51,994 nucleotides of DNA from an uncultured Eubacterium sp. (GCA_947089855.1 CAMUML010000030.1:1-51994); one strand, 5' to 3'; positions 35,431 through 45,607 are shown, numbered from the stretch's first letter. The notes: a model not told the origin generated them from the sequence alone. Program-made: numbers and translations.

Positions 35431-36963
35431 TTAACCCTTTCTTTTTCTAAATATATTTTTTGCCCGGCTAAATAAGGAAATTGCAAGTGTTCTATGGAAG
35501 ATAAGTGAGATCATACATGCCGCTGCCGTATGGATACACAAAAAAACAGCCCCAAACAGAAAAAAATCAAAATAACCGTTGATACGGACCGGTATCCTGC
35601 GCTCTACCGCACAGATAGCCACTCCCAAAACAGCAAACGGCGCCACAACCCTGCAAAGTTCAGGCAGTTTCTTTTCAAAAAATTTCATATGGACATAGCC
35701 CATTTCCAGGACAGCCAATACCACCGCTGTCAACAGCAAAGCTGCCAGCATACCGTACACCCCAGCTGTATTTTTGCCGGCATACATTGCCCCAAGCAGC
35801 AACGCACAGGCTATGGCCTGGAAATTCCTGCTTATTTTAAACTCCCCCGCCATATTGATCAGATGGCCGCTCGGTATATGCAGCATTTCGATTGCAGCGG
35901 TTACCGCCATAAGCATTGCTATTTGGGCATCGTAATAGCCAATATCATCCACACCGGCTGTATAGATTTTAATAAACGGGAGGATTAATACATAAGCAGT
36001 CGCCAACAGGATAAACACCGCGCAGGCCGCTGCATACTCATACTGGCGGAACACCTTCCATACATCTTCACGCGGCCTTTCCGCAAGCATCTGCCCAATC
36101 CCCATACGCGGCGCATCGATCATGCCATGAAGGAGGCTTTTGACCATAATAAATACATTATTATAAACAGCATAAACACTTGCAGCCAGTGTGCCCCCCG
36201 CTGGCGAAATAGATAAAAAGACAATCGGGGCAGATTCATAAACCACGCCCGTGACCTTTTGTACCAGGACATCATTGGTCCCTTTGATCATACCCTTTCC
36301 GTTTCCTGTATCCGTCCCAATCCGGATATACTGGAAGCGATGCTTGACATACGCTTTGATCAACAAACTATTCAACAGGGCCGCCATCATGGTAATAAAA
36401 CGCACCAGCCACATAGGCCCGCCAGCCAAGATCAGGATAATGTTGGCGATATGGCCCGCCCCAACGGTCAGTATTGTTATCATACTAACTATATATTCTT
36501 TTTGCTGTGCCTGCAAAAACACCCGGTAAGTTGTTGCATAATAAAGGTTAAAAGCCTGCGGTACCACTGCCATTAGGACCACTGCTGCAATAAACGCTTT
36601 CGGCAGCCCGCTGTTTACTGCCATTGTATAGGCTGCAGCCGCTACCATACCGGCGCAAAGGAACACTACACCGATCGTCCGGAATTTTTTTCTTGTTGCA
36701 GTTAAAATCCCGTTGACCAACGGATAGTCCCCCGCACTTACCGGTGCAAACAAGGCAACATTGGATGCCAGCGTAAATCCGCCTTCCAACACTAGAAGGA
36801 CATTCACTATCTGGTTCGCCGTAGCATTCAGCCCGTTAAAATCCGACCCATAATGCATAATTACAAGCCTGGTCACCACAATTCCCAATAACCCATTGAC
36901 CAGCGTAAGTGCAACGGCTGATATTACATTATAAAAACTGGAAATACTTCTATTTGTCTTCAT
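35431..36963 (-). CDS. Wzx-type polysaccharide flippase
   Basis: A 510-residue membrane protein with about 14 helices, opening SSFYNVISAVALTLVNGLLGIVV and GSDFNGLNATANQIVNVLLVLEGG. It belongs to the MOP superfamily flippases that move undecaprenyl-linked repeat units outward. Sequence conservation in this class is low; assignment rests on length, topology and its place in a locus with a polymerase and chain-length protein. It is adjacent to capE (three bases) and to the interrupted glycosyltransferase. Confidence 0.88.
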   Translation of the reverse strand: MKTNRSISSFYNVISAVALTLVNGLLGIVVTRLVIMHYGSDFNGLNATANQIVNVLLVLEGGFTLASNVALFAPVSAGDYPLVNGILTATRKKFRTIGVVFLCAGMVAAAAYTMAVNSGLPKAFIAAVVLMAVVPQAFNLYYATTYRVFLQAQQKEYIVSMITILTVGAGHIANIILILAGGPMWLVRFITMMAALLNSLLIKAYVKHRFQYIRIGTDTGNGKGMIKGTNDVLVQKVTGVVYESAPIVFLSISPAGGTLAASVYAVYNNVFIMVKSLLHGMIDAPRMGIGQMLAERPREDVWKVFRQYEYAAACAVFILLATAYVLILPFIKIYTAGVDDIGYYDAQIAMLMAVTAAIEMLHIPSGHLINMAGEFKISRNFQAIACALLLGAMYAGKNTAGVYGMLAALLLTAVVLAVLEMGYVHMKFFEKKLPELCRVVAPFAVLGVAICAVERRIPVRINGYFDFFLFGAVFLCIHTAAACMISLIFHRTLAISLFSRAKNIFRKRKG

Positions 36964-36979
36964 GCTTCCACAGTATTTG

Positions 36980-37689
36980 TTATTTCACCACAAAATTATA
37001 TTTCAGGATACAGTAAAATGCCCTTAGGGCATCCTTCATCCCTATCTTCTTTCCTTCTTCAAATGTCCTTGGGTGGTAAGAGATCGGCACCTCGTAAATT
37101 CTGCACTTCTTTTTTGCCAGTTTCGCTGTGATCTCCGGCTCAAACCCAAACCTGTCCTCTTTTAACTCAATGGATTGGATCACATCCCTGCGGAACATTT
37201 TATAACAAGTCTCCATATCGCTTAAAGACAAGTCCGAACAGATATTGGACAGGGCCGTAAGCACCTTATTCCCTAATTCATGGTAAAACCCATCGACACG
37301 GAACTGGTTGCTCCTAAGGTAACGTGAGCCATATACAGCATCCGCATCACATTCCCCACTGATAAAAGGCTGGATCAGGCGCACAAAATCATCGGGGTTA
37401 TATTCCAGGTCGGCATCCTGCACCACCACAAAATCCCCAGTCGCAGCTGCAAACCCATGCCTAAGGGCCACACCCTTTCCACGGTTTCTTTTATGATATA
37501 AAATTTTATCTACTTGCCCGTCAAATACCCCCCCCTTAACATTTCGCGTGTCCCGTCTGACGAACAATCATCTACAATAATAATTTCTGTTTTCAACCCG
37601 CATTGGTTCACTTTCTGAACCACACGCCCTATCGTATCTTTTTCATTATAAACCGGTATCACTACCGACAACACATTCTTCTGGCCCAC
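36980..37689 (-). pseudogene. Family 2 glycosyltransferase, frameshifted at a poly-G tract (possibly phase-variable, OFF)
   Basis: Two frames together make a complete GT2 of dolichol-phosphate-sugar-transferase type. The N-terminal part has VLSVVIPVYNEKDTIGRV and IIIVDDCSSDGTREML and stops at 37510. The C-terminal part has HKRNRGKGVALRHGFA, the DXD-like VVQDADLEYNPDDF and FGFEPEITAKLAKK, and runs to 36980. The switch lies at eight G residues on the coding strand (37528-37535); nine G (or six) would join the frames as L-R-G-G-V-F-D-G. Start: GTG 37689 with AGGAG ten bases upstream; a TTG at 37779 overlapping the neighbour is possible. Either slippage or sequencing error could explain it. Confidence 0.85.
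37528..37535. repeat. Homopolymer tract, C8 on plus (G8 coding)
   Basis: Eight consecutive C on the plus strand inside the GT2 gene. The reading frame breaks exactly here. Poly-G/C tracts of 8-10 are classic contingency loci in other bacteria. Confidence 0.9.
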
Positions 37690-37760
37690 TTTCCAACTTC
37701 TCCTTTTCTCCCACAGCCCTTTTATTGATCTAGCAACGCCCAATCTATCCAGCCGCCTTG

Positions 37761-38705
37761 TTATGCAGTCCTTATACAATCCCGAAAATAGCCGATCGTC
37801 TTTTCCAGCCCCTGTTCCAATGCAACCTTTGGCTGCCAGCCCAGTTTCTGCCCCGCCAAGCCGATCATCGGTTTCCTCTGTAAAGGGTCATCCTGCGGAA
37901 GCGGCCGATAAACAATTTCCGACTTCGACCCTGTCATTTTTATCACTTTTTGTGCCAGTTCCAACATTGAGAACTCCCCTGGATTGCCCAGGTTAACCGG
38001 CCCTGTAAAACCACTTTCCGACTCCATCATCTTTACCAGCCCGTCTACCAGGTCACTGACATAGCAAAAACTCCTTGTTTGGCTTCCATCGCCATAAATA
38101 GTGACCGGTTCCCCTCTTAATGCCTGCACGATAAAATTTGATACCACCCGCCCGTCGTCCATCCGCATCCTTGGCCCATATGTATTGAAAATGCGCACAA
38201 CCTTTATATCAACGCCATGCTGCCTGTGGTAATCAAAAAATAACGTTTCCGCCATCCGTTTCCCCTCATCATAGCAGGAGCGGATGCCAATCGGGTTAAC
38301 GCAGCCCCGGTAGGATTCCGGCTGCGGATGTACTTCTGGATCCCCATATACCTCTGAGGTACTTGCCTGCAGTATCCTTGCATGGCACCTCTTTGCCAGC
38401 CCAAGCGTATGGAGTGCGCCAAGGAAGCTCGTCTTGCCTGTCTTGATCGGGTCATACTGGTAATGTACCGGGCTTGCCGGACATGCCAGGTTGTAGATCT
38501 GGTCGCATTCGATATAAATCTCCCCAGTCACATCCCTGCGTATAAATTCAAAATACGGATGGTTCATCAGATGCCTGATATTATCTTTCTGCCCGGTAAA
38601 CAGATTGTCTACGCAAATTACATCATATCCCATCCCCAAAAGCTTTTCACACAAATGCGACCCGATAAATCCGGCCCCGCCAGTTACTAATACCCTCTTT
38701 TTCAT
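37761..38705 (-). CDS. UDP-glucuronate decarboxylase (UDP-xylose synthase)
   Basis: A 314-residue extended SDR enzyme that oxidises and decarboxylates UDP-glucuronate to UDP-xylose. NAD loop [19 protein letters not shown]; the UXS-diagnostic series [52 protein letters not shown] (Tyr and Lys of the catalytic pair) and [19 protein letters not shown] is complete. It suggests xylose, or a sugar derived from UDP-xylose, in the polymer. No UDP-glucose dehydrogenase is in the window, so UDP-glucuronate must be made elsewhere. Confidence 0.93.
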   Translation of the reverse strand: MKKRVLVTGGAGFIGSHLCEKLLGMGYDVICVDNLFTGQKDNIRHLMNHPYFEFIRRDVTGEIYIECDQIYNLACPASPVHYQYDPIKTGKTSFLGALHTLGLAKRCHARILQASTSEVYGDPEVHPQPESYRGCVNPIGIRSCYDEGKRMAETLFFDYHRQHGVDIKVVRIFNTYGPRMRMDDGRVVSNFIVQALRGEPVTIYGDGSQTRSFCYVSDLVDGLVKMMESESGFTGPVNLGNPGEFSMLELAQKVIKMTGSKSEIVYRPLPQDDPLQRKPMIGLAGQKLGWQPKVALEQGLEKTIGYFRDCIRTA

Positions 38706-38717
38706 GCCTGCTGCCTC

Positions 38718-40721
38718 CTATTTCTTTTTCACCCATACGGAATGCCCTTCATCATATATCAACCCACAATCATAAGCATCCTGCCCATGCCAGTAATCCT
38801 TTTCAAAATCCAGCGGAAGGTTTACCGCTATAATAGCATCCGGAACATGCCCGCCATTGATCCCGCCTGCCTGTGTAGGATGCCCGCTTAGGTCAACCGG
38901 ATACACTTTCACGCCTTTTGGCACATAACGGGCCAATACCGGATACTGGTACCACTCATTATCTGCCAGCCCGATCTCGGAAACGGAAAGGCTATCCAAA
39001 TATCCACACATAGCCATATAATGCGAAGCTTCCCCATTCGCCCTAAAATACTGCGCAAACCTTGTCTGCCGTTCAAAGGCCTGGTCAAGTACAGGTTCCA
39101 GGTTAAATAAATATTGTTTTGTTACGGCCGTAAGGTTCACTGTGTATAACAAAACGCCCAGGCAGCCTATCCATATATTTTTTGCCTTTACTGCCACACA
39201 TCTGTCCGCCAAACGTCCGAACACAATCATGGATGCCAATACTGCCACTGAAAATGACGGGATCAAAAGCCTTGCCACCCAAGGCTGCCATCTGACTGCT
39301 GCCATAGAAACAAATAATTGCAAAAAACCGCAAAAAATAAAAGCATCCATGCACCTGCCCTCTACCGTACTGCGCCTTCCCCTGCACAGCTTGCCCACAA
39401 TGCCCGTTAGAAAAGCGATCATTGCCGCCGCTGCAACCCATAAGATAACTGAGGCACTGCCTGTATCCATGCCCAATGAATATTGGATATAAAACGCATT
39501 GCCGTAAAAAGAGATTTCCGGTGCGTTGATATTTACATGGAACAAATCCGCAAACCAATTAGCGCAATGATAAATTTCGTTTTCAAAACCCGGCCATACA
39601 GATACCGTCGCCAAGTTTTTTACAATATTTACAAGCACGCTCTTTATTTCAAACGTACCGGTTGAAATCTGCGACATATACCCGGCTGCCAGTATATCCC
39701 CGCAATAGTTATAATTCCGGATAAAAACCGTCAACGTAGCAGCAAGTGCCGCCAAAACCGCAGTACCGCTTAAAACGGCCAGATGAAGCAGCTGGCCGTT
39801 TTTCTTCACCCTTGCCCAAAAAGCCCATACAGCAACCAGCAAGGCCACAATACATGCGCTTGGTTTTGCATGGTATAAAAAACCACATGCAGCCCCCAAC
39901 GCTGCAAATGTTGCAATTGGCCCCCTTTTCCATTCCAGCTTTTTATCAGAAAAAACAATATCCAGCATAAGGTACACAATTGCCAGCGTCCACATCGCAG
40001 AATAAAGGTCAACCTGTGTCGAACACCCTTCTGCTGCAACGATATTTGCCGCACAGAACAAAAACCCTCCCAAATAACTGATAACAGGTTTTACATGGAC
40101 CCTCCTTAACGCACCAATAATAAAAACCGTACAAAATATTTCAGACACGTTCTGTACCATATTTGCATATATATCCTGTAATCCAGTCAAACAAAACAAA
40201 TGAAGGTTGATATACTCGGCCAGGACTGGCGAGATCAATTGCCTGGAAATATTGGTATCAAAATATGAAACGCTCCTATTTTGTATCCAATACATAATCC
40301 TTGGAAGATGATAGGTCATCGAATCCCAATTATACGGTACCGTATGCATAGCAATATAGGCATTTAGCCCTAACAGCAGGCATACCGTCAGTAAAAGCCC
40401 CTTTTTTGCTATGCCACCACTAGGCAAAAGCCCCTTCCTGCCTTCCCATAAGGAAACAAGATCCCTCCTGCCTTTCCATAAAGCAGCAAGCAAGAACCCT
40501 GCATATACGATCCACACCAACAGCACATAACGCCTTCGGACCATAGAAAAGATACTTAAAACCTCCGTTGCCAAATAAAGGTAGCCGGTCCATATAAGGT
40601 GTGCATATATAATAGAAAGGATCCCTTGGCGTACCTTCCCATATACAGCCAATACCGTAAAAAGAAGTGTCAGTAAAAAAAACAGAGCAAAAAACGCCTG
40701 CATAAATTGCCCATCCCACAT
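38718..40721 (-). CDS. Polytopic GT-C-type glycosyltransferase (PMT/ArnT-like)
   Basis: A 667-residue membrane protein with about 11-13 helices. The first outer loop carries the acidic motif YNWDSMTYHLPRIMYW, in the place of the catalytic Asp of GT-C enzymes of the GT39/ArnT class, which use polyprenyl-phosphate sugars. The C-terminal third is a soluble outer domain (WYQYPVLARYVPKGVKVYPVDL). It probably adds a side-chain sugar to the polymer outside the cell. It is 12 bases downstream of the polymerase gene. Confidence 0.8.
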   Translation of the reverse strand: MWDGQFMQAFFALFFLLTLLFTVLAVYGKVRQGILSIIYAHLIWTGYLYLATEVLSIFSMVRRRYVLLVWIVYAGFLLAALWKGRRDLVSLWEGRKGLLPSGGIAKKGLLLTVCLLLGLNAYIAMHTVPYNWDSMTYHLPRIMYWIQNRSVSYFDTNISRQLISPVLAEYINLHLFCLTGLQDIYANMVQNVSEIFCTVFIIGALRRVHVKPVISYLGGFLFCAANIVAAEGCSTQVDLYSAMWTLAIVYLMLDIVFSDKKLEWKRGPIATFAALGAACGFLYHAKPSACIVALLVAVWAFWARVKKNGQLLHLAVLSGTAVLAALAATLTVFIRNYNYCGDILAAGYMSQISTGTFEIKSVLVNIVKNLATVSVWPGFENEIYHCANWFADLFHVNINAPEISFYGNAFYIQYSLGMDTGSASVILWVAAAAMIAFLTGIVGKLCRGRRSTVEGRCMDAFIFCGFLQLFVSMAAVRWQPWVARLLIPSFSVAVLASMIVFGRLADRCVAVKAKNIWIGCLGVLLYTVNLTAVTKQYLFNLEPVLDQAFERQTRFAQYFRANGEASHYMAMCGYLDSLSVSEIGLADNEWYQYPVLARYVPKGVKVYPVDLSGHPTQAGGINGGHVPDAIIAVNLPLDFEKDYWHGQDAYDCGLIYDEGHSVWVKKK

Positions 40722-40733
40722 AAAACTTCCACC

Positions 40734-42095
40734 CTATCCCCTAATCAAGACCTTTACCCTAGACGTAACAATCCAGGCAGCCAGCGCCGTGATAAATGAA
40801 AATAACGTATAGGTAGACTGCAGCACCTGGTTATTGCAAGGAATAAAAATACACATAAGTGCTAAATAGACCATCAGTATTTTTGCAAATGGATTATCCG
40901 TTGTAAGGCTGTCACGAAATACAAGTGCAAGCAAATAACCTACCAAAAACATAACAATAACTACGCCCATAAAACCCACATCATTTGCAAACCATGTATA
41001 CATGGATGCCCATTGAACTCTGCTATCCCACCCAAATTCTTCCTGTATCCTGAATTGATAAGTAAGTGAATTAATATCTTGTATATATTCCGTAACCAAA
41101 TTTACCAGCCCCATACTGCTTCCAAGCCCAAACATTGGCCGCCATCCAACCCTCATACATAACGACATTCCATAATATCCCTGCGTCAAATAGGAACTGA
41201 TCGATATAAGCGGGATATAGAGTGCTTCCGGCAGTATCTTAAAAAAAATAGAGTCTCTATTTAATGAGATACCACCTACATTATAAAAACTCTGATCCCA
41301 ATTTAAGATTCCTCCACGGGACTTCATGGTTATCACAAAATAAACTACTACAACTATTCCAGCCATTGCTGTAAAGTAAAACATTTTTCTTTTTCCAGCC
41401 CTGCTAAAACTTTTGTTGTTCCCACCGTTCATAATCTGATCCACTTTAAAAATAACAATCGCTAATATGACCCGAAATACACCTATATTTGTTCCGATCG
41501 AAAGGAAAAAAAGCACTGTTTCAGTAATAGAGATTAATGCAAAAACCTTTGCTATCCTTTTTAATTTCCGGAAATAATAAATATCCAATAGTAAGATATT
41601 AAATCCTATAAAATCCCAAACATAGTTGATTAAAGACATTATCCTACCGCCAAGTAATACATCGCCAGAAATATTACTTGCTATCATTTCCTGAATTTGA
41701 TTATATCCTTCCCCCATATGTAAAATATTTGTTATCATATTTTTTAAGAGGCTAACTACTTCAAAAGTAGCAAATCCATAATTTCGCAGCAAATTGATAA
41801 AGATAACCACACAATTTAGAATCGTTAACGGGGCCAGCATTTTTATTAATGTTTTTTCTTTAAAGTCCGTCCATGTTAATTCTGTACACTGCTTCGAGCC
41901 AGCCCCGCAAATATATCCAATGATCAAAAATACAAGATATAATAAAAGAAGCATATAAAAGATCGCTGGCTCGTATGTTTTCCATGCAAATGGCCCTGCC
42001 ATATATAAAACCACTGTAAACACTAAATATAGTACTACCAGCTTTAATGGCAGCATTTTGAATCTTTTATAATTCTTTCTGTTTATCATACGCAT
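40734..42095 (-). CDS. Wzy-type oligosaccharide repeat-unit polymerase
   Basis: A 453-residue protein with about 12 membrane helices and a large outer loop (about residues 245-330: ITMKSRGGILNWDQSFYN...). Arg-rich loops and the late segment YTWFANDVGFMGVVIVMFLVGYLL fit O-antigen polymerases. Sequence conservation is low in Wzy, so the call depends on topology and locus. TAGGTGA upstream of ATG 42095 sets the start; an in-frame start 48 bases earlier would overlap the glycosyltransferase. The gene is visibly richer in A+T than the flanking ones. Confidence 0.78.
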   Translation of the reverse strand: MRMINRKNYKRFKMLPLKLVVLYLVFTVVLYMAGPFAWKTYEPAIFYMLLLLYLVFLIIGYICGAGSKQCTELTWTDFKEKTLIKMLAPLTILNCVVIFINLLRNYGFATFEVVSLLKNMITNILHMGEGYNQIQEMIASNISGDVLLGGRIMSLINYVWDFIGFNILLLDIYYFRKLKRIAKVFALISITETVLFFLSIGTNIGVFRVILAIVIFKVDQIMNGGNNKSFSRAGKRKMFYFTAMAGIVVVVYFVITMKSRGGILNWDQSFYNVGGISLNRDSIFFKILPEALYIPLISISSYLTQGYYGMSLCMRVGWRPMFGLGSSMGLVNLVTEYIQDINSLTYQFRIQEEFGWDSRVQWASMYTWFANDVGFMGVVIVMFLVGYLLALVFRDSLTTDNPFAKILMVYLALMCIFIPCNNQVLQSTYTLFSFITALAAWIVTSRVKVLIRG

Positions 42096-42103
42096 CCGTT
42101 CAC

Positions 42104-43336
42104 CTAAACCATTTTTTCCCACATATCCACAATCCGTTCGCACATGGCCTTTGGATTTTTCTCATTTAAAATAAACATCTTGCCTTTATTACCGATCCAT
42201 TCCCTTTCCTTCTCCGGCATTTCACAGATTTCCACAATTTTATCCCTCAATCCCTTGTCTGTTTCATCATCTGCATACTGTATATACTGTCCATATTCTG
42301 GCGGGTCACAGGGCAGCTTATGCGCAATATACGGTTTGCCAGACGCAAGTGAATCAACGGATTTGCTTGGAAAGCTATATTTTACATAGTCCAAACCGCT
42401 GGTTCTTGGGTTGATCAGAACCGTTGACCTCTGCTGCCAACCCACAACCTCTTTAGGGCTGATAAACCCAATATATTTTATCCTCGAATCTTTTTTTGCC
42501 GCTTTTCGAACCTCTTTTTCTGCGCTGCCCCCTCCGGCCAGTACAAGCCTATAATCAGGATCCCGAATCAATGAAAAAGCCCTCAGCAAATGTCCGATCC
42601 CATACTCTTCCCTTAATGCCCCAGCATAAAAAACAATTTTTTTATTCCTCATCACCTTTTTTTCCGGCTCTATAGCATTGCTGGCAACCGGCGGTGTATA
42701 TACACATTCCAAAACTACAAACGGCTTACTATTGACGTCAAATGCTTCTGCCATATCTTTTGTAGCAAATACAAAACAATCAAATGCGTCAGCCATTTTC
42801 ATAATACCTTTATCTACGATTTGTTCTATCAAAAACCTTTTCAAATTCATTTTCTCCTGTGGGCAAAGCCCATATTTTCCTGGCACATCACCTGTATTAA
42901 GGCATAAGACAACCCGGTTCCCATATTCTTTTTTCAACCAGGCTGCTGCCAGCATAGCAGGATAATAAATATAATGTACACAGACCAGGCATTTCCCATG
43001 TCCCCTGCTTCTCACCCATTTCCTTAATTTTTTATGTAAATTCACAGCTTGGGTAACATATTTAATACCAAAAAGATTGATATAACCAATATGCCAATCC
43101 TTCGACCCGCCAACATGGCTCCATTTTTCTTCGTGAAAAATAACCTGGGGAAATTTTGGATAATTCAAAGTATTGATAATATTAAATACGGTTACTGGAT
43201 GATGCAGGTTTTCATCTATACCCTTTATTGCCGCATAAGTGACTTTATGTCCAGATATTCCCGACAACCTTTCTTTCGCACGTTCAGCCAGCTTTTTTTC
43301 CTCTGGCAGCAGCAAACTGCAATACGCTACATTCAT
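42104..43336 (-). CDS. Family 4 glycosyltransferase
   Basis: A 410-residue GT-B enzyme. The C-terminal half shows KKIVFYAGALREEYGIGHLLRAFSLI, YRLVLAGGGSAEKEV, IKYIGFISPKEVVGWQQRSTVLINPRTSG and FPSKSVDSLASGKPYIAH, where the usual E-x7-E acidic pair is not obvious but the fold signature is clear. It transfers a nucleotide-activated sugar to the growing lipid-linked unit in the cytosol. Acceptor and donor are unknown. Its start abuts the stop of the upstream CDP-glycerol-type gene (one base apart). Confidence 0.88.
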   Translation of the reverse strand: MNVAYCSLLLPEEKKLAERAKERLSGISGHKVTYAAIKGIDENLHHPVTVFNIINTLNYPKFPQVIFHEEKWSHVGGSKDWHIGYINLFGIKYVTQAVNLHKKLRKWVRSRGHGKCLVCVHYIYYPAMLAAAWLKKEYGNRVVLCLNTGDVPGKYGLCPQEKMNLKRFLIEQIVDKGIMKMADAFDCFVFATKDMAEAFDVNSKPFVVLECVYTPPVASNAIEPEKKVMRNKKIVFYAGALREEYGIGHLLRAFSLIRDPDYRLVLAGGGSAEKEVRKAAKKDSRIKYIGFISPKEVVGWQQRSTVLINPRTSGLDYVKYSFPSKSVDSLASGKPYIAHKLPCDPPEYGQYIQYADDETDKGLRDKIVEICEMPEKEREWIGNKGKMFILNEKNPKAMCERIVDMWEKMV

Positions 43337-44527
43337 TTAACTTCTCCTATATTGGCCCTTTCCATAGCAAACTTCATAAATCCTTCTGCAGACAAGCTTC
43401 GTAGCCTTCCCCGTCTCACATCCTCCAAGGCTTTCATAATGCCGCTTGCAGCTATCTCTATATTTCTTTTCATCAAAATCCAGTATATTCTTTTCCAGCT
43501 CATCGTTATTTACTGACTTTGGAAATGGCCACTCCGAAACAGGTGTATATAGCTTTGTAGTCCTGGCATAATGCTCCAGATCTACCGCATAGGTAAAGCA
43601 CGGCTTCCCTGTCAACATAAAGTCCCACATGGAAGATGAAAAATCATTAATCATAACATCTGCCGCCAAAATCAATTCCTGCATTTCCTCATAATCCGAC
43701 AGATCTATGATATTCCCCTTTGGAAGTTCATCACGGTTTGTTACACACGGATGCAGTCGGAAGCCAAATTTCCATTCCCCTCCAAAACGCTTTTTTAATG
43801 CTTTACATACCCGTCCACAGTCAATCCCATAAGAAATGGCAATCGATTCCTTAAAATAATTATCTTCTGGCTTACGGTAGGTAGGCGCAAATAGCACCAG
43901 ATACTCGCCATCGTGCAAACCCAGCTTTTTTCTTACCCGCACACGCAATTCCGTATTGCCATTGACCAATATATCATTTCTCGGCATCCCAATTTCCCAA
44001 AACCTGTTCAGTGGAATCAGATTTGACCTGTTCAGTGCCGATGTAAACTTCTTACATGTTGACAAAAATACATCCGTCTGCCTTGCAGCCAGCAGAAGGT
44101 CTTTCCGAAACAGATAGGTATCTTCAAACATATCTTTTCCGCACGTCTTATATGCCCCGCCTCCATGATGTGTATTAATCACATACTGCGTCTTCCTTAA
44201 CGGCAGATAGGAATAACCGCCGCTATTTGACACAAAAACCTTTGTTGTCATGGCATACCAGAAATACTGAACAGAATTAAAACGTACAAACTTGATTCTA
44301 AGTTTTAACTGTTTGTATTTTTCAGGCTGTTTCACAGAAAATATAACCTGAAACCTACCAGGATAATGTTTTAAAAGGTATTCGGCCACATATCTCGGAT
44401 TCGCCGAATAATTACCAGACAAATCATTATGTATAAATATCCGGTTCCTTTTTATTGGAACCAGTTTTAATGGAAAAAGTACAAAGCGCATAAACCTTTT
44501 TTTGAAATATCTGACAAATTCCTGCAT
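43337..44527 (-). CDS. CDP-glycerol/ribitol glycerophosphotransferase-family protein
   Basis: A 396-residue protein of the TagB/TagF class. Typical segments: VFVSNSGGYSYLPLRKTQYVINTHHGGGAYK, FAPTYRKPEDNYF, FGFRLHPCVTN and the active-site-like ADVMINDFSSSMWDFMLTGKP, where S-D-Y/F-S-S-x-x-x-D is conserved. Such enzymes add glycerol phosphate or ribitol phosphate, or related polyols, to a glycan or lipid-linked acceptor. It implies a phosphodiester substituent or a teichoic-acid-like character of the polymer, but the nucleotide donor enzyme (TagD-like) is not in the window. Confidence 0.87.
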   Translation of the reverse strand: MQEFVRYFKKRFMRFVLFPLKLVPIKRNRIFIHNDLSGNYSANPRYVAEYLLKHYPGRFQVIFSVKQPEKYKQLKLRIKFVRFNSVQYFWYAMTTKVFVSNSGGYSYLPLRKTQYVINTHHGGGAYKTCGKDMFEDTYLFRKDLLLAARQTDVFLSTCKKFTSALNRSNLIPLNRFWEIGMPRNDILVNGNTELRVRVRKKLGLHDGEYLVLFAPTYRKPEDNYFKESIAISYGIDCGRVCKALKKRFGGEWKFGFRLHPCVTNRDELPKGNIIDLSDYEEMQELILAADVMINDFSSSMWDFMLTGKPCFTYAVDLEHYARTTKLYTPVSEWPFPKSVNNDELEKNILDFDEKKYRDSCKRHYESLGGCETGKATKLVCRRIYEVCYGKGQYRRS

Positions 44528-44531
44528 AATG

Positions 44532-45584
44532 TTAAATCCTTTTCAACCGCATATTTAATGGCCTTTCTATATATTTCATTGAAAGAAGAGCAAAAAACAA
44601 TGTCATAAAAACGATAAGTACAAAAATACATACCCCCTGTCCAAATGGCAGGAAAGAATCATACCCAAAATGAACCTCTAGATTGATAAAAACCATCTGG
44701 TATAAATAAAAACCGTAAGTCAAATCATATTTCATATGAAATACATGTCTGAAAGCAAAAGCAAATATCACACATCCTGTAAGCATCGTCGTCACCGTAT
44801 TATAAAGTACCCCATCCAACATTTTCGGAAATGTGTAATTTATCTCGCAAAACTTCCACAAAATGTAAAAAGCAAGTATGATATACCGGTATTTTTCCAA
44901 CCAAGGGATCAGTTTTTCCCTTTGATACCACATCATCATTCCAAATAACAGGAAATACAAATATGGTAAAACCGTTACCCCTGCAATTTTATACAAGATC
45001 TCCGGAAATACAGCTTCCCCTCTAAAAATAACCATACTAAACAAAATCCATCCTGCCACTACCCCCCCCCAAGCGAAAATTGGCCTATCTTTCATCCTTT
45101 TATGTATTAACGGTACGCTCAAAAAAAACTGTATCTGCACAGCAACCGTCCACAAAACGCCATTCGGAACACCCACACCGTATCCCCTTAACCACTCTCC
45201 TGTATAAAAGTTTAGGCCCGTAAACTGAGTAGCAAAGTATACCAAAGCATCTTTCATACCCGGTATTTGATAAACCAGAAAAATAATACTAGTATTTACA
45301 ACAATACACACCCAAAACGCCGGTAAAATGCGGACCGCCCTGCCCAACAGCCACTTATTGGTACTTCTGCCCTCTATTGATTTCGCAGCAAGGAACCCAC
45401 ACAAAATAAACAGGACCGGAACGCCCCGGAAAAAATAAACGATCTGTTCTGCCGACTTTAGCCCTTGAAAATGCGTAACGACATGTCCAAGAAATACCTG
45501 GCCCGCCGCCGCAATCCGAAAAATATCCAAAATATTCCTATTATAGTCCCTTTCCTGCGTACCATCCATTTGCAACCACTCCAT
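44532..45584 (-). CDS. Acyltransferase family 3 (OafA/YrhL-like), with in-frame poly-G tract
   Basis: A 350-residue integral membrane acyltransferase with about ten helices. It opens DYNRNILDIFRIAAAGQVFLGHVVTHF, with the conserved His in the first helix pair, and has RAVRILPAFWVCIVV, the R-x-x-R-I-x-P motif of the family. It O-acetylates (or succinylates) a sugar. Nine G residues at 45062-45070 encode part of FAWGGVVAG; the frame is intact. Loss or gain of one G would truncate the protein, so it may switch. AT content rises through this gene and the next three. Confidence 0.9.
   Translation of the reverse strand: MEWLQMDGTQERDYNRNILDIFRIAAAGQVFLGHVVTHFQGLKSAEQIVYFFRGVPVLFILCGFLAAKSIEGRSTNKWLLGRAVRILPAFWVCIVVNTSIIFLVYQIPGMKDALVYFATQFTGLNFYTGEWLRGYGVGVPNGVLWTVAVQIQFFLSVPLIHKRMKDRPIFAWGGVVAGWILFSMVIFRGEAVFPEILYKIAGVTVLPYLYFLLFGMMMWYQREKLIPWLEKYRYIILAFYILWKFCEINYTFPKMLDGVLYNTVTTMLTGCVIFAFAFRHVFHMKYDLTYGFYLYQMVFINLEVHFGYDSFLPFGQGVCIFVLIVFMTLFFALLSMKYIERPLNMRLKRI
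45062..45070. repeat. Homopolymer tract, C9 on plus (G9 coding)
   Basis: Nine consecutive C on the plus strand within the acyltransferase gene, in frame. Together with the G8 tract at 37528-37535 these are the two longest G/C runs I found in the window, and both lie in the polysaccharide locus. Confidence 0.92.
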
Positions 45585-45607
45585 GACCTTTTCGGCATAT
45601 ATGCCGT

